Positions 15,471-23,389 of a stretch of DNA of 35,102 bases are shown piece after piece. The notes under the pieces are model-generated. The model had not been told where the DNA came from and did not search any database. It worked only from the letters and a program-made list of their open reading frames with translations. This DNA is from Gloeobacterales cyanobacterium ES-bin-141. Lineage in GTDB: Bacteria > Cyanobacteriota > Cyanobacteriia > Gloeobacterales > Gloeobacteraceae. How positions within the stretch are numbered: the first letter of the stretch is position 1; each line of letters opens with the position of its first letter. A program made the position numbers and the translations under genes. The stretch spans positions 1-35,102 of the forward strand of contig JACMIX010000440.1 in assembly GCA_014380935.1 (NCBI GenBank). The letters run 5' to 3'.

Positions 15471-16417
15471 TAACCAGCCGGGAGCGTCTGTGCACGAGAA
15501 GCCTGGCTGAGGTCGATGTTCTTGGCAAGCCGCTGGCGTACGACCTCGTACAAAACAATGCCGCCGGCTACAGAAGCGTTCAAACTCTCCGTCTTACCGT
15601 CAAGCGGAATCGATATCAGATGGTCGCAGTAACGCTGGGTCAGTAAAGAGATACCCTTGCCCTCCGAACCGACAACCACGACCAATGGGCCAGACAAATC
15701 GACTGTGAAGACAGGGCGTCCACCCTGGGCCTGCGTACCGACAATCCAGAAACCAGCAGCCTTGAAGCGTTCGAGCGCCTGGTTGAGGTTGACGACACGG
15801 GATACGGGCAGGTGTTCGATAGCCCCGGCAGCTACTTTGGAGACTGTGGAAGTTACCCCGACTGCCCGCCTTTGTGGAATTACAATACCCTGTAGCCCGA
15901 GCGCCTCGGCGCTACGAATGAGTGCCCCCAGGTTGTGAGGGTCTTCGATGCCGTCAGCCGCCAGGATAACCGGGTTGCTGCTCTTGGCCTGTGCCAATTC
16001 GATCAGCTCTTCAAGTTCAAGATAGGCATGGGCTGCGGCCTGCGCTGCCACACCCTGGTGGTTTGCCCCGTCAGTCAACTGATCGAGGCGCTTTTGATCG
16101 ACAACATCAATTACCGCACCGTTGCTTTTGGCTGCCTCGAGCAAGGTCAAAAAGCGCGGGTCATAACGCAAGCGGTCAATGATCCACACCCGGTTGAGCG
16201 AGCGTTGGGCTTGCAGGGCTGAGAGCACGGACTGCTTGCCGTAGAGAAGGTCAGGATTTTCTTCCTCCCCGGCAGCCTGCACCTGAGACGTCACAGGCGT
16301 CGTAATTGACCGGGCAGGTCTTGCCGGCCTCGGTGCTCTCGCTACCGGGGTAATAGTCTTGGGATTTTTGCGTGTCCGGAGGGACCGTTTAGGCTTTTGG
16401 GGGCGCGGTAGGGCCAT
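15470..16417 (-). CDS. rlmB: 23S rRNA 2'-O-methyltransferase, TrmH/RlmB type
   Basis: A SPOUT methyltransferase. A basic, Pro/Arg-rich N-terminal tail (about 60 residues) precedes a substrate-binding domain ([24 protein letters not shown]). The trefoil-knot catalytic domain shows [34 protein letters not shown] and the terminal [23 protein letters not shown]. RlmB methylates G2251 (E. coli numbering) of 23S rRNA. ATG 16417 ([12 protein letters not shown]) is preferred over GTG 16435. The gene start overlaps the 3' end of mrnC by 29 bases, which implies coupled translation. The specific rRNA position is inferred from the family. Confidence 0.88.
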   Translation of the reverse strand: MALPRPQKPKRSLRTRKNPKTITPVARAPRPARPARSITTPVTSQVQAAGEEENPDLLYGKQSVLSALQAQRSLNRVWIIDRLRYDPRFLTLLEAAKSNGAVIDVVDQKRLDQLTDGANHQGVAAQAAAHAYLELEELIELAQAKSSNPVILAADGIEDPHNLGALIRSAEALGLQGIVIPQRRAVGVTSTVSKVAAGAIEHLPVSRVVNLNQALERFKAAGFWIVGTQAQGGRPVFTVDLSGPLVVVVGSEGKGISLLTQRYCDHLISIPLDGKTESLNASVAGGIVLYEVVRQRLAKNIDLSQASRAQTLPAG

Positions 16418-16790
16418 GATGATATATTTCGTCACAAAGTTTGAGAATTGAGACCAAGCGCTCGGGAGCGCTCAGATACAGGTAGCCCAGCAGAGTTTCC
16501 AGTCCAGAGGCGAGCCTGTAGGTTGCGGGGTCAAGGTGCCGAGGAATGGTCATCGCGGCGTTACGTCCCCTGCGTACCAGTTCTAACTCTTCTGTCATCA
16601 AATGGGGCTGTAAGTCAATCAGCAGGGAAGCCTGGGAACGCGCGCACACGCGCTCCACGGTCCTGGTGTGCATTTGAGCGGCAGATACAGGTGGACTGAG
16701 CAAGTTGCGGCGGACATGAAGTTCCCAGACTGCATCCCCCAGGTAGGCAAGGGCTACTGCCGAAAGTGTACGTGCCTGGGAAGGCTCCAC
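16389..16790 (-). CDS. mrnC: Mini-ribonuclease III
   Basis: A 133-residue RNase III catalytic domain without a double-stranded RNA-binding domain. The signature [15 protein letters not shown] contains the catalytic Asp19, and [13 protein letters not shown] near the end corresponds to the second acidic motif region. Mini-III enzymes process 23S rRNA precursors. The gene starts three bases after the STAS stop codon and its end overlaps rlmB, so the order STAS-mrnC-rlmB looks like one operon with two 23S rRNA maturation genes side by side. Confidence 0.85.
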   Translation of the reverse strand: MEPSQARTLSAVALAYLGDAVWELHVRRNLLSPPVSAAQMHTRTVERVCARSQASLLIDLQPHLMTEELELVRRGRNAAMTIPRHLDPATYRLASGLETLLGYLYLSAPERLVSILKLCDEIYHHGPTAPPKA

Positions 16791-16793
16791 ACC

Positions 16794-17147
16794 TCAAACA
16801 CCCCCGGGAAGATTAGAGAGCGCTTCATCAAGCGAACCGCGTAGTGACAGAAACTGCTCAAGGCGCACGAGACGAACCGTTTGCGTCACCCTGGGATTGC
16901 TGATGATCTGCAGGGTTCCGCCGATTGTCTGAATCTTCTTGGCCAACCGCACGAGTGCACCCAGGCCGGAGCTGTCCACAAAGTCAATCTGAGCGAGATC
17001 CAGAATGACGTTTGCAGAACCTTCATCAACGTATTTGTCCATTACCTTCCAGAAGACTGGCTCTGAGAATGCGTCCATCAAACCAGTCAAGCGGAAGATC
17101 TGGCAATTACTGCTTTCCTCGCGGGTGCCCCGCAAACTTACAGTCAA
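16794..17147 (-). CDS. STAS-domain anti-sigma factor antagonist
   Basis: A 117-residue single STAS domain. The phosphorylatable serine motif is FVDSSGLGALVRL (Ser59 or Ser60), preceded by NVILDLAQID. Such proteins are switched by a serine kinase/anti-sigma factor and a PP2C phosphatase. No partner kinase or phosphatase is in the window. The start appears to be TTG 17147 (MTVSLRGTRE), because no in-frame ATG precedes the conserved first strand and related cyanobacterial proteins begin similarly. It is probably the first gene of the operon with mrnC and rlmB, which could link stress signalling to ribosome maturation. Confidence 0.85.
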   Translation of the reverse strand: MTVSLRGTREESSNCQIFRLTGLMDAFSEPVFWKVMDKYVDEGSANVILDLAQIDFVDSSGLGALVRLAKKIQTIGGTLQIISNPRVTQTVRLVRLEQFLSLRGSLDEALSNLPGGV

Positions 17148-17255
17148 GTTTATTTGATCAGGAATGGTCGTTCCTCCGACACAGCAGAGCGCTACACCAG
17201 TGCTTTAATATAAAATTTTAATTCTCAACTGTCCAGGTTTTGGCCACCTTGGGCC

Positions 17256-18950
17256 TTAAGTAACGTCCGACTCGATGCGCTGAAGCTTGAGCATGATACG
17301 GCCAAGCGCGACGCTGAGCACTCCGACCAGGGCCAGAGCCAAAAAGGCCTCCAGGCTACGGCTACCCGTGTAGAGAACCACGGAAGAAATAAGCGCACCA
17401 ACAAACAGAACACTGTAGATGAGACCGATAATGCCCAGGTTTAGCCGCCTCAGTAAGCGGTCGGTCTCAGCAGCCTTTACCCGCAGACGCAGTTCGCCCC
17501 GGTCGGCGCGGTCAAGGGTCTGCTCGATACGCCTGGGAAGATTAACCGCAAGCGAACCAACCTGACCGACTTGCTGGCCGAGTTGATTGAATAACTCTCG
17601 TGCTCCAAAGCCTGAGTTATTTGTCAAGAGCTGATCCGCAAATGGTTGGGCGACGTCCATAAAATTAAAGGTTGGATCCAGGCCTTTGCCCAACCCCTCC
17701 AGGGTGGAGACGGCTCGAAGTACAAACGTGAAGGTAGCCGGGAAACGGAAGGGCTGGTCATAGGCCATTTCGTAGATATCATCGGTAATCTCGGCAAAGG
17801 AGAAAGACTGGCTCTCAAAAGGCTTATCGGCGAAATTTTTGAGCATAAACTCGATTGAGCGGCGGATCGGAACACGGTCCGCTCCGGGTTTGATCGCACC
17901 CAGGTCAGTCAATGAGTCGATGATCTTATCTGCATCCTGCTGGGCGACACCCAGGAAAGTGTCCATCAGCTTTTCCTTGGTGCCCGGCTGAATGTGACCC
18001 ATCATGCCGAAGTCATAGAAGATGAGCATCCCATCCGGACGGGCAGCAATGTTGCCGGGATGGGGATCGGCGTGGAAAAAGCCATCGTTGAGCAACTGCT
18101 GGAGGTAGGAGCGCGCCCCGATGCGCGCTAGGGCCTGACGGTCTAGTCCTGCCGCTTCCAGGGCCTCGTAGTTGCTGATCTTAATGCCCGGTAAATACTC
18201 GAGAGTAAGCACTTTGGGCGAGGAGTGACGCCAGTAAACCTTGGGAACACAAATTTCAGTACTATCGCGGAAGTTGCGACGGAAGGTATCAGCGTTGCTC
18301 CCCTCATTGAGATAGTCGATCTCGAGAAAGAGAATCCGGGCACACTCGTCATATATTGGCACCCACTCGCGCCCACCCTTACCGTAGCGCGGATGGTTTT
18401 GGAGATATTGGGCAATGCCGCGCAGGATGTGGAGGTCGATCTTGAAGAGCTTCTCAAGACCGGGGCGCTGAACTTTGACAACAATCTCCTCACCAGAGTG
18501 TAATTGAGCTCGGTGGACCTGACCAAGCGAAGCAGCAGCAATCGGCGTCGGGTCAAAAAATTGAAAAAGCTCCGGCAAAGGACGGCCGAACTCGCTTTCG
18601 ATCGTCTGGACAGCCATCTGATAAGGAAAAGCCGGCACCTCGTCCTGGAGCTTGGACAGTTCGTCTACATACTCTTTGGGAAACAGGTCGGCCCGGGTCG
18701 AGAACAGCTGACCAACCTTGATAAATGTCGGACCCAATTCAAGCATGGTCTCACGGGTCCAGACAGCCCGCTCAATGCGGCGCAACGTTCGACTTTGCTC
18801 TGTATCTCCCTGACGGTAGGACCAGGGCTTTTCGTCCAACCATCTATAAAACAAAAGCCGCAGGAAAAAGCTCCAAATATCAAGCAACCGCTGGAGTCGA
18901 GAATAGTTCTCCCGACTCCAGCGGTAGGAAATGGTGGTGGGCGGCGTCAA
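17256..18950 (-). CDS. ABC1/UbiB-family atypical kinase (copy 1)
   Basis: A 564-residue ABC1K protein. The family-specific KxGQ motif is FIKVGQLFSTR (about residue 78), and the Ala-rich loop AAASLGQVH is at about 138-141. Catalytic segments HADPHPGN and IFYDFGMMGHI are complete. The C-terminus has two hydrophobic helices that suggest membrane anchoring. Cyanobacterial and plastid members affect quinone and tocopherol metabolism and photosystem stability, probably through ATPase or kinase activity. A DUF6825 gene lies 44 bases upstream on the same strand. Confidence 0.9.
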   Translation of the reverse strand: MTPPTTISYRWSRENYSRLQRLLDIWSFFLRLLFYRWLDEKPWSYRQGDTEQSRTLRRIERAVWTRETMLELGPTFIKVGQLFSTRADLFPKEYVDELSKLQDEVPAFPYQMAVQTIESEFGRPLPELFQFFDPTPIAAASLGQVHRAQLHSGEEIVVKVQRPGLEKLFKIDLHILRGIAQYLQNHPRYGKGGREWVPIYDECARILFLEIDYLNEGSNADTFRRNFRDSTEICVPKVYWRHSSPKVLTLEYLPGIKISNYEALEAAGLDRQALARIGARSYLQQLLNDGFFHADPHPGNIAARPDGMLIFYDFGMMGHIQPGTKEKLMDTFLGVAQQDADKIIDSLTDLGAIKPGADRVPIRRSIEFMLKNFADKPFESQSFSFAEITDDIYEMAYDQPFRFPATFTFVLRAVSTLEGLGKGLDPTFNFMDVAQPFADQLLTNNSGFGARELFNQLGQQVGQVGSLAVNLPRRIEQTLDRADRGELRLRVKAAETDRLLRRLNLGIIGLIYSVLFVGALISSVVLYTGSRSLEAFLALALVGVLSVALGRIMLKLQRIESDVT

Positions 18951-18994
18951 TGCGATTACCTGCGGTCGAGAGAGAACACCGGATTTGCAAGGCT

Positions 18995-19345
18995 TCAGGA
19001 GGCCTGGTTGCGATTACGATAACGTTGCAGCTCCGAACGCAAACGAGCGATCTCCGCCCTTAATTCATCGATCGTTTGCTGCAGGTCAGCCGAACGAGTA
19101 CTACCGGAGCCGCCTCGATACCCGTAGACGCTCGCATCAGCTCCTAGATCACGCATCACCTCAGCCTGTTCGGCCTCGGCGCGCATCAAGACAGCTTCGG
19201 CAAATTCTCGTAGGTGCTCGCGCTGATCGGCCTCGTACTTTCCCACCTCACTCAGGAGGTCGGTGACGGAGTCCTCCAACTTCTCGAGCAGCACGTCCGC
19301 GGTCGCTCGACCAATAAAAAATGCACGGATCAGGGGATTGCTCAC
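18995..19345 (-). CDS. DUF6825 family coiled-coil protein
   Basis: A protein of about 116 residues. The N-terminus NPLIRAFFIGRATADVLLEKLEDSVTDLLSEVGKYEADQREHLREF matches a conserved cyanobacterial family that I recall as DUF6825. The middle is Gly/Ser-rich, and the C-terminus (LQQTIDELRAEIARLRSELQRY) is a clear coiled coil. There is no signal peptide. I chose GTG 19345, which has GGAG seven bases upstream, over the track start at 19360. It probably is cotranscribed with the ABC1 kinase downstream. Function unknown. Confidence 0.75.
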   Translation of the reverse strand: MSNPLIRAFFIGRATADVLLEKLEDSVTDLLSEVGKYEADQREHLREFAEAVLMRAEAEQAEVMRDLGADASVYGYRGGSGSTRSADLQQTIDELRAEIARLRSELQRYRNRNQAS

Positions 19346-19455
19346 ATCGGCGCTCCACACATTTTCAGGGGCTCACTGCATCTTTTTAGAATGCAGACTT
19401 CTTGATAGTAGCGCACAAGCTTGAGAGCAAGACGTTTATGGCTTGAAAGTGGGCG

Positions 19456-19542
19456 CGGAGAGAGAGGGATTCGAACCCTCGATAAAGTCGCCCCTATACA
19501 GCATTTCCAGTGCTGCGCCTTCGACCACTCGGCCATCTCTCC
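19456..19542 (-). tRNA. tRNA-Ser (anticodon GGA)
   Basis: An 87-nt class II tRNA. The acceptor stem is GGAGAGA/TCTCTCC, the anticodon stem CAGCA/TGCTG holds loop CTGGAAA (anticodon GGA), there is a long variable arm, and the T arm has GGTTCGAATCC. The discriminator base is G, as expected for serine. CCA is not encoded. Confidence 0.95.
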
Positions 19543-19585
19543 AGCGGCAACTACAGATTATAGTCTGTTCCGGGCCGTACGACTC

Positions 19586-20191
19586 TTAACGCAGGGTTAC
19601 AAGAATAGTCTGATTAACGATTCCCTGACCCTGTTGGCTCTGTTGGACTAAGATCCGGTCTGCACCGACTAGCCGCCCATTCAGAAAACCAAGCCCTCCC
19701 CTGGAGGAGACCAGGCTTGTGTAACCCGCGCTCAAACCCCTGAAGTCGATTCGGTTTGTTCCCGGTTTTAGCAGGCGGTTGAGAGGCACTACCAGGCTGC
19801 CACGGTCGGGGTAAAAAGTACGGCCATTGACACGTATGGTCCCACGCAGGGACTGGCCTGGTAAAGCCCGCGCAATCAAGTAGTGGGACGAGGCGCGTAA
19901 ATCCTCCGAATCGAGATCGAAGGCCGAGGTTTGATGGCTCTGATTGATTGCACTGCTGCTCTGGCTATAACTACTTTGCTGCTGGATAACGGAGCCTGAA
20001 TCACTCCAGTTGGGGGTGGTGCGGATGCGGGACTTGCCATCTACAACCGAGACGCTGCTGCTGCCGGTGTTCACTCGCACGTCTCCATGACCGCCTACCT
20101 GCACAGAGACCTGTGCCTGGGCCGCATCGATCGTGCCGAGCCTACTTACTAAGGTCAGAGCAGCAAGTAGCCAGTACAGGTATCGGCTCAT
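19586..20191 (-). CDS. Secreted protein with Ser/Gln-rich linker, last gene of a four-gene cluster
   Basis: I do not recognise the family. A 201-residue precursor has a signal peptide of about 27 residues ending AAQA. The next part is VSVQVGGHGDVRVNTGSSSVSV, an alternating beta-type sequence. A Ser/Gln-rich linker (SVIQQQSSYSQSSSAINQS) follows. The C-terminal half (about 95-201) looks like a compact beta domain: RGTIRVNGRTFYPDRGSLVVPLNRLLKPGTNRIDF. A very strong SD, AGGAGGG, lies before the ATG. It is the largest and most domain-like member, so an anchoring or nucleating role for the smaller Gln-rich proteins upstream is a reasonable but untested guess. Confidence 0.65.
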   Translation of the reverse strand: MSRYLYWLLAALTLVSRLGTIDAAQAQVSVQVGGHGDVRVNTGSSSVSVVDGKSRIRTTPNWSDSGSVIQQQSSYSQSSSAINQSHQTSAFDLDSEDLRASSHYLIARALPGQSLRGTIRVNGRTFYPDRGSLVVPLNRLLKPGTNRIDFRGLSAGYTSLVSSRGGLGFLNGRLVGADRILVQQSQQGQGIVNQTILVTLR

Positions 20192-20226
20192 CGTGTACCC
20201 TCCTATAGACCGGACAGAAGTTTGCT

Positions 20227-20601
20227 TTAGTTTTTGCCAGGGTTATTTTGAACGCCCCGCCCGTCGCGGCGGTTGAGGAAGGAATTTCCCCGAGCGCTAC
20301 CATCGAAGCGAAATTGACTGCTCTTGGCCAGACTCTTATCGGGAATATTCACCTGGGTACTCTTCACAACACCTCTGTAGTTGTCCGGGACGTAGATGTT
20401 GACGGCCTGGGATTGTTGAATGGACTGGTCGAGTACCTGAACTTGATTAGTGTCACCTGTACCACCGCCGGCGTACTGTCCCTGAGAACCGTTGTTGGCT
20501 GCCGTTTGCGTTTGAACAACTGGGATGACAATTCGATCGGCGTAGGCCGGTGCAGCAATCCAGACTGATAGGACAAGAAGTGAGGGACCGATGGCTTTCA
20601 T
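20227..20601 (-). CDS. Small secreted Gln/Asn-rich protein
   Basis: Unrecognised 124-residue precursor. A signal peptide (MKAIGPSLLVLSVWIAAPAYA) is followed by IVIPVVQTQTAANNGSQGQY, a Gly-rich turn, DQSIQQSQAVNIYVPDNYRG, and a basic Asn/Gly/Arg-rich tail ending NNPGKN. GGAG lies eight bases before the start. The N-terminal mature part distantly resembles the QTxVG repeats of the two preceding proteins, but no complete repeat is present. The 35-base gap to the next gene and the shared strand suggest one operon. Confidence 0.65.
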   Translation of the reverse strand: MKAIGPSLLVLSVWIAAPAYADRIVIPVVQTQTAANNGSQGQYAGGGTGDTNQVQVLDQSIQQSQAVNIYVPDNYRGVVKSTQVNIPDKSLAKSSQFRFDGSARGNSFLNRRDGRGVQNNPGKN

Positions 20602-20702
20602 AGGGAAAACTCCAGAAGGGTGAGAAATGGGGAGCCGGTTTGTCCGACTCCCACAAGCAACGAGAGGAGAAACACGACAGGCTTCAATTTGCTGGCCTGG
20701 AC

Positions 20703-21032
20703 TCAGGGAGCCAGGTCTGGCAGAGCTAGCTGGATTTGCTGACCGTTCTGCACGCCCACCCCGGTCTGAACGTTAGGGGAGACTCTGATGTTCTGGGAAC
20801 CGGGGTAACTGTATGTACTGCCCCGGCGACCGGACTGGCTGTACTGGTACTGGGGCTGCTGCTGGACGAGGGTACCACTCTGCTGCTTGACCCCGAACCC
20901 CAGCTGAATTTGTTGAGCATTCTGGACACCGACAGCAGTCTGGACGTTGGGGCTTACCTCGATGCTGCCGGCTTCAGCCGCACCTGCCATCAAGACCAGC
21001 ACAGTCAGACCACAGAAAACACTACTACGCAT
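20703..21032 (-). CDS. Small secreted Gln-rich repeat protein (two repeats)
   Basis: A 109-residue precursor with signal peptide MRSSVFCGLTVLVLMAGAAEA. The mature part begins and ends with the same unit: VSPNVQTAVGVQNAQQIQL and VSPNVQTGVGVQNGQQIQL. Between them is a Gln/Tyr/Ser-rich linker. About a fifth of the mature residues are Gln. The alternation and regularly spaced Asn/Gln recall amyloid-forming repeats, but the spacing is not that of curlin. The gene begins 11 bases after the preceding gene's stop with AGGGGG as SD, so translation is probably coupled. Confidence 0.7.
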   Translation of the reverse strand: MRSSVFCGLTVLVLMAGAAEAGSIEVSPNVQTAVGVQNAQQIQLGFGVKQQSGTLVQQQPQYQYSQSGRRGSTYSYPGSQNIRVSPNVQTGVGVQNGQQIQLALPDLAP

Positions 21033-21043
21033 GGCCGTCCCCC

Positions 21044-21394
21044 TTAGTAGTTGAAGTTGGGGCGGCTGCCCTGGTTTTGCTTGAGACTGCGCATATCGAT
21101 CAGAGTCTGCTGAGCGCGGCCCAAGGACTCTTGAGCCTGCCTGGATGTCTGGACACCGGCACTCGTCTGCTGAATGTTCTGACCTCTGTAGGAGGGCCGT
21201 GCGTACTGGGACTGCTCCATGTTCTGGACGCTGACACCCGTCTGAAAGCCGCCACCTGACGAGAACTGGTACTGCTCGCCTTGCTGGATGCCGACGGCAG
21301 TCTGGGTAACATCTGCCCGGGCAGTGCCCACAGCGACAATACCCACGAGCAGCGCAATACCCAAGACCTTACAAGACGCGGACTTAAAATGCAT
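21044..21394 (-). CDS. Small secreted Gln-rich repeat protein (three repeats), first gene of the cluster
   Basis: A 116-residue precursor. ATG 21394 is chosen over the track start at 21427 because GGAG lies seven bases upstream and a normal signal peptide follows (MHFKSASCKVLGIALLVGIVAVGTARA). Three degenerate units follow: TQTAVGIQQGEQYQF, FQTGVSVQNMEQSQY and QQTSAGVQTSRQAQE, with start-to-start spacing of about 20 and 25 residues. A more polar helical-looking tail ends NFNY. The units clearly share ancestry with the two in the next gene. Exported, probably to the periplasm, cell surface or sheath. Function unknown. Confidence 0.7.
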   Translation of the reverse strand: MHFKSASCKVLGIALLVGIVAVGTARADVTQTAVGIQQGEQYQFSSGGGFQTGVSVQNMEQSQYARPSYRGQNIQQTSAGVQTSRQAQESLGRAQQTLIDMRSLKQNQGSRPNFNY

Positions 21395-21457
21395 AACAAA
21401 TCTCCATGGGAAACACGTAAGCCCCACTTTCGCAGGTTGCTTTGCGTGCTCCCACGG

Positions 21458-21531
21458 GCGTCAACGCAGCGCCTAAAGCGCTTCCTAGTAGCGATTGTTG
21501 CGTCTTAGCGCAGCTTGCCGTGCGTTGATGC
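21458..21531 (-). ncRNA. Extended imperfect stem-loop before the secreted-protein cluster
   Basis: GCGTCAACGCA (21458-21468) pairs with TGCGTTGATGC (21521-21531) at 10 of 11 positions. Directly inside, GCGCCTAA (21469-21476) pairs with TTAGCGC (21505-21511) with one bulge. It lies between the 3' end of an ABC1 gene and the first secreted-protein gene, both on the minus strand, so it could be a leader structure, a small RNA or a terminator. Confidence 0.35.
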
Positions 21532-21538
21532 TCAGGCA

Positions 21539-21561
21539 ACAAGCGTCTCAGTTACGCTTGT
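21539..21561 (-). terminator. Hairpin downstream of the second ABC1 gene
   Basis: ACAAGCGT and ACGCTTGT form a perfect 8-bp stem with a 7-base loop, 25 bases after the ABC1 stop codon. No T-run follows, so this is a weak terminator candidate. Confidence 0.4.
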
Positions 21562-21585
21562 CAACGGGAAGAGCAATGCCGACAC

Positions 21586-23271
21586 TCAGATAGGAAAGGC
21601 TGGCTTGCTCCGTCCACTCAAGCGCTCACGCAGACTGGTTAAAGCGGTTTCGACAGCGGTACCGACCAGTTGGCGGGGTTTGATTGCAGGACTCACCAGA
21701 TACCACAGGCGGGCGATCTCATGCGTGTGCAGTCGATCATCCTCGGTCAGAGCCATAACCACGCGCTCACGCAGATAGGCGCCTTCCTCGGACAAAAGGG
21801 ATTGCAGACCTAAGCGCGCTGTAGGCAGCAGATCAAGGCTGCCGCCCGTCCCAGCAATCTCGATCAAGTTCTCGAGACGGTGCCACTGGAAACGGCCATC
21901 TTTGAAGAGAATATCGATCAGGCGCCCGCGGAGGCGGGGCGATTCTCCCATCAACAGCCGACGTGCGACGTAAGGATAGGCCACTTCAACGATTTTGAAG
22001 TTGGGTGACAGAGAGAGCGCTACCCCTTCTTGGGTAATGAGTGAGCGAATGATGAGTGCAAACTTGGCCGGTACGCGAAAAGGGTACTCGAAGACAAGAT
22101 CTGAGAACCGGTCAGTAATTGTTTTGAAGTTAAAGTCGGCAACTTTTTGACCAATGATGTTGCCCAGGACTGACTCCAGGGCAGGCACAATCGGTCGCAG
22201 ATCAGTGCCCGGTGCCAGAAAACCTAAGCGAACATAGTCCTGGGCGAGCACTGTGTATTCGCGGTTGATGAGGTGAACGAGCGAATCAACCAGCGTCTCC
22301 TTGGTGAATTCATCGAGCTGATCCATCATTCCGAAGTCGATGTAGGCCATACGGCCGTCGCGCAGAGCGAAAAGGTTGCCCGGGTGCGGGTCCGCGTGGA
22401 AGAACCCGTGCTCAAGCAACTGGCGCAGCCCTGACTCCACTCCGATGCGAATAAGTTTGTCAATATCCAGGCCTGCTGAGCGGATGGCCGTGGTATCGGT
22501 GAGCTTGATACCGTCGATCCATTCGAGTGTGAGTACCCGGCGAGTGCTGTATTGCCGGTGGATCTTGGGCACATAGACATTTGGGTCGCCGACGAAATAT
22601 CCGGCAAAGCGCTCACAGTTGTCGGCTTCTTGCTCGTAGTCGATCTCCTCGAACAACTTTGAGCCGAATTCATCGACGATGATTGCGAGGTCATGACCAA
22701 GGTTCAACGGCAGGTACGTCGTCAGCGGGCTGGCAGCAAATGTGCGGAGCAGGTATAAATCGAGCGCCAGTCCCTCGGTGAGGTTGGGGCGTTGTACTTT
22801 GACTGCAACTGTCTCACCAGTAGGAAGCTCGGCTTTGTACACCTGCCCGAGCGATGCCGCTGCAACCGGTACCGAATCAATTTTGGCGTAGACTTCTCGA
22901 GGGGGTCTGCCCAGTTCCTGCTCGATCAGTTGGTAGGCGACCATATTGTCGAATGGAGGCAACTGATCTTGCAGGCGGGTCAACTCTTCCATGTAAATCT
23001 TGGGCAGCAAGTCAGGCCGCGTCGAGAGGGCCTGACCAATCTTGATGCTGCCCGGTCCCAAGTCCGTGAGTAATTGCCGCAGCTGAACGGCACGCTTTGG
23101 GAGGTGCGCCTCGGTGCGCCCCTGCACCCCGTCCCACCACACGCGGCCAGCAAAACTCAGAAGCGTAAAGAGCACGGTGATAGCTCTCCAGAGTACCTGC
23201 AAGGGCCGGCGCTTGTAGTAGTTTTTGATGACCTGCGAATCGTAGCGATGAAGACTTTTAAGATCGGACAC
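21586..23271 (-). CDS. ABC1/UbiB-family atypical kinase (copy 2)
   Basis: A second complete ABC1K protein of about 561 residues. It has KxGQ in SIKIGQALSTRPDLLP, AAASLGQVYKA, the lysine strand VAVKVQRPNL, HADPHPGNLFAL and YIDFGMMDQLDE. Unlike copy 1 it has no obvious paired C-terminal membrane helices; a hydrophobic stretch near the N-terminus (VLWRAITVLFTLLSF) may associate with the membrane. GTG 23271 with AAGAGA upstream is preferred; TTG 23286 is the track start. The two copies are clearly distinct subfamilies, not a recent duplication. Confidence 0.9.
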   Translation of the reverse strand: MSDLKSLHRYDSQVIKNYYKRRPLQVLWRAITVLFTLLSFAGRVWWDGVQGRTEAHLPKRAVQLRQLLTDLGPGSIKIGQALSTRPDLLPKIYMEELTRLQDQLPPFDNMVAYQLIEQELGRPPREVYAKIDSVPVAAASLGQVYKAELPTGETVAVKVQRPNLTEGLALDLYLLRTFAASPLTTYLPLNLGHDLAIIVDEFGSKLFEEIDYEQEADNCERFAGYFVGDPNVYVPKIHRQYSTRRVLTLEWIDGIKLTDTTAIRSAGLDIDKLIRIGVESGLRQLLEHGFFHADPHPGNLFALRDGRMAYIDFGMMDQLDEFTKETLVDSLVHLINREYTVLAQDYVRLGFLAPGTDLRPIVPALESVLGNIIGQKVADFNFKTITDRFSDLVFEYPFRVPAKFALIIRSLITQEGVALSLSPNFKIVEVAYPYVARRLLMGESPRLRGRLIDILFKDGRFQWHRLENLIEIAGTGGSLDLLPTARLGLQSLLSEEGAYLRERVVMALTEDDRLHTHEIARLWYLVSPAIKPRQLVGTAVETALTSLRERLSGRSKPAFPI

Positions 23272-23389
23272 TGTTCTCTTAACCAAGCTTTACGTCGTGT
23301 AGTTCCATTTTCACTCAGTATGGACATGACGATCAAATAATTGTTAGGTAGAAATACTTGCCCGGTCAACATTGATATGACTGGCCCCA

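Noticed and set aside
19586-21394. Canonical curli operon
   Set aside because: The repeat spacing is not the curlin SxxxxxQxGxxN pattern and no CsgG-like outer membrane gene is nearby.
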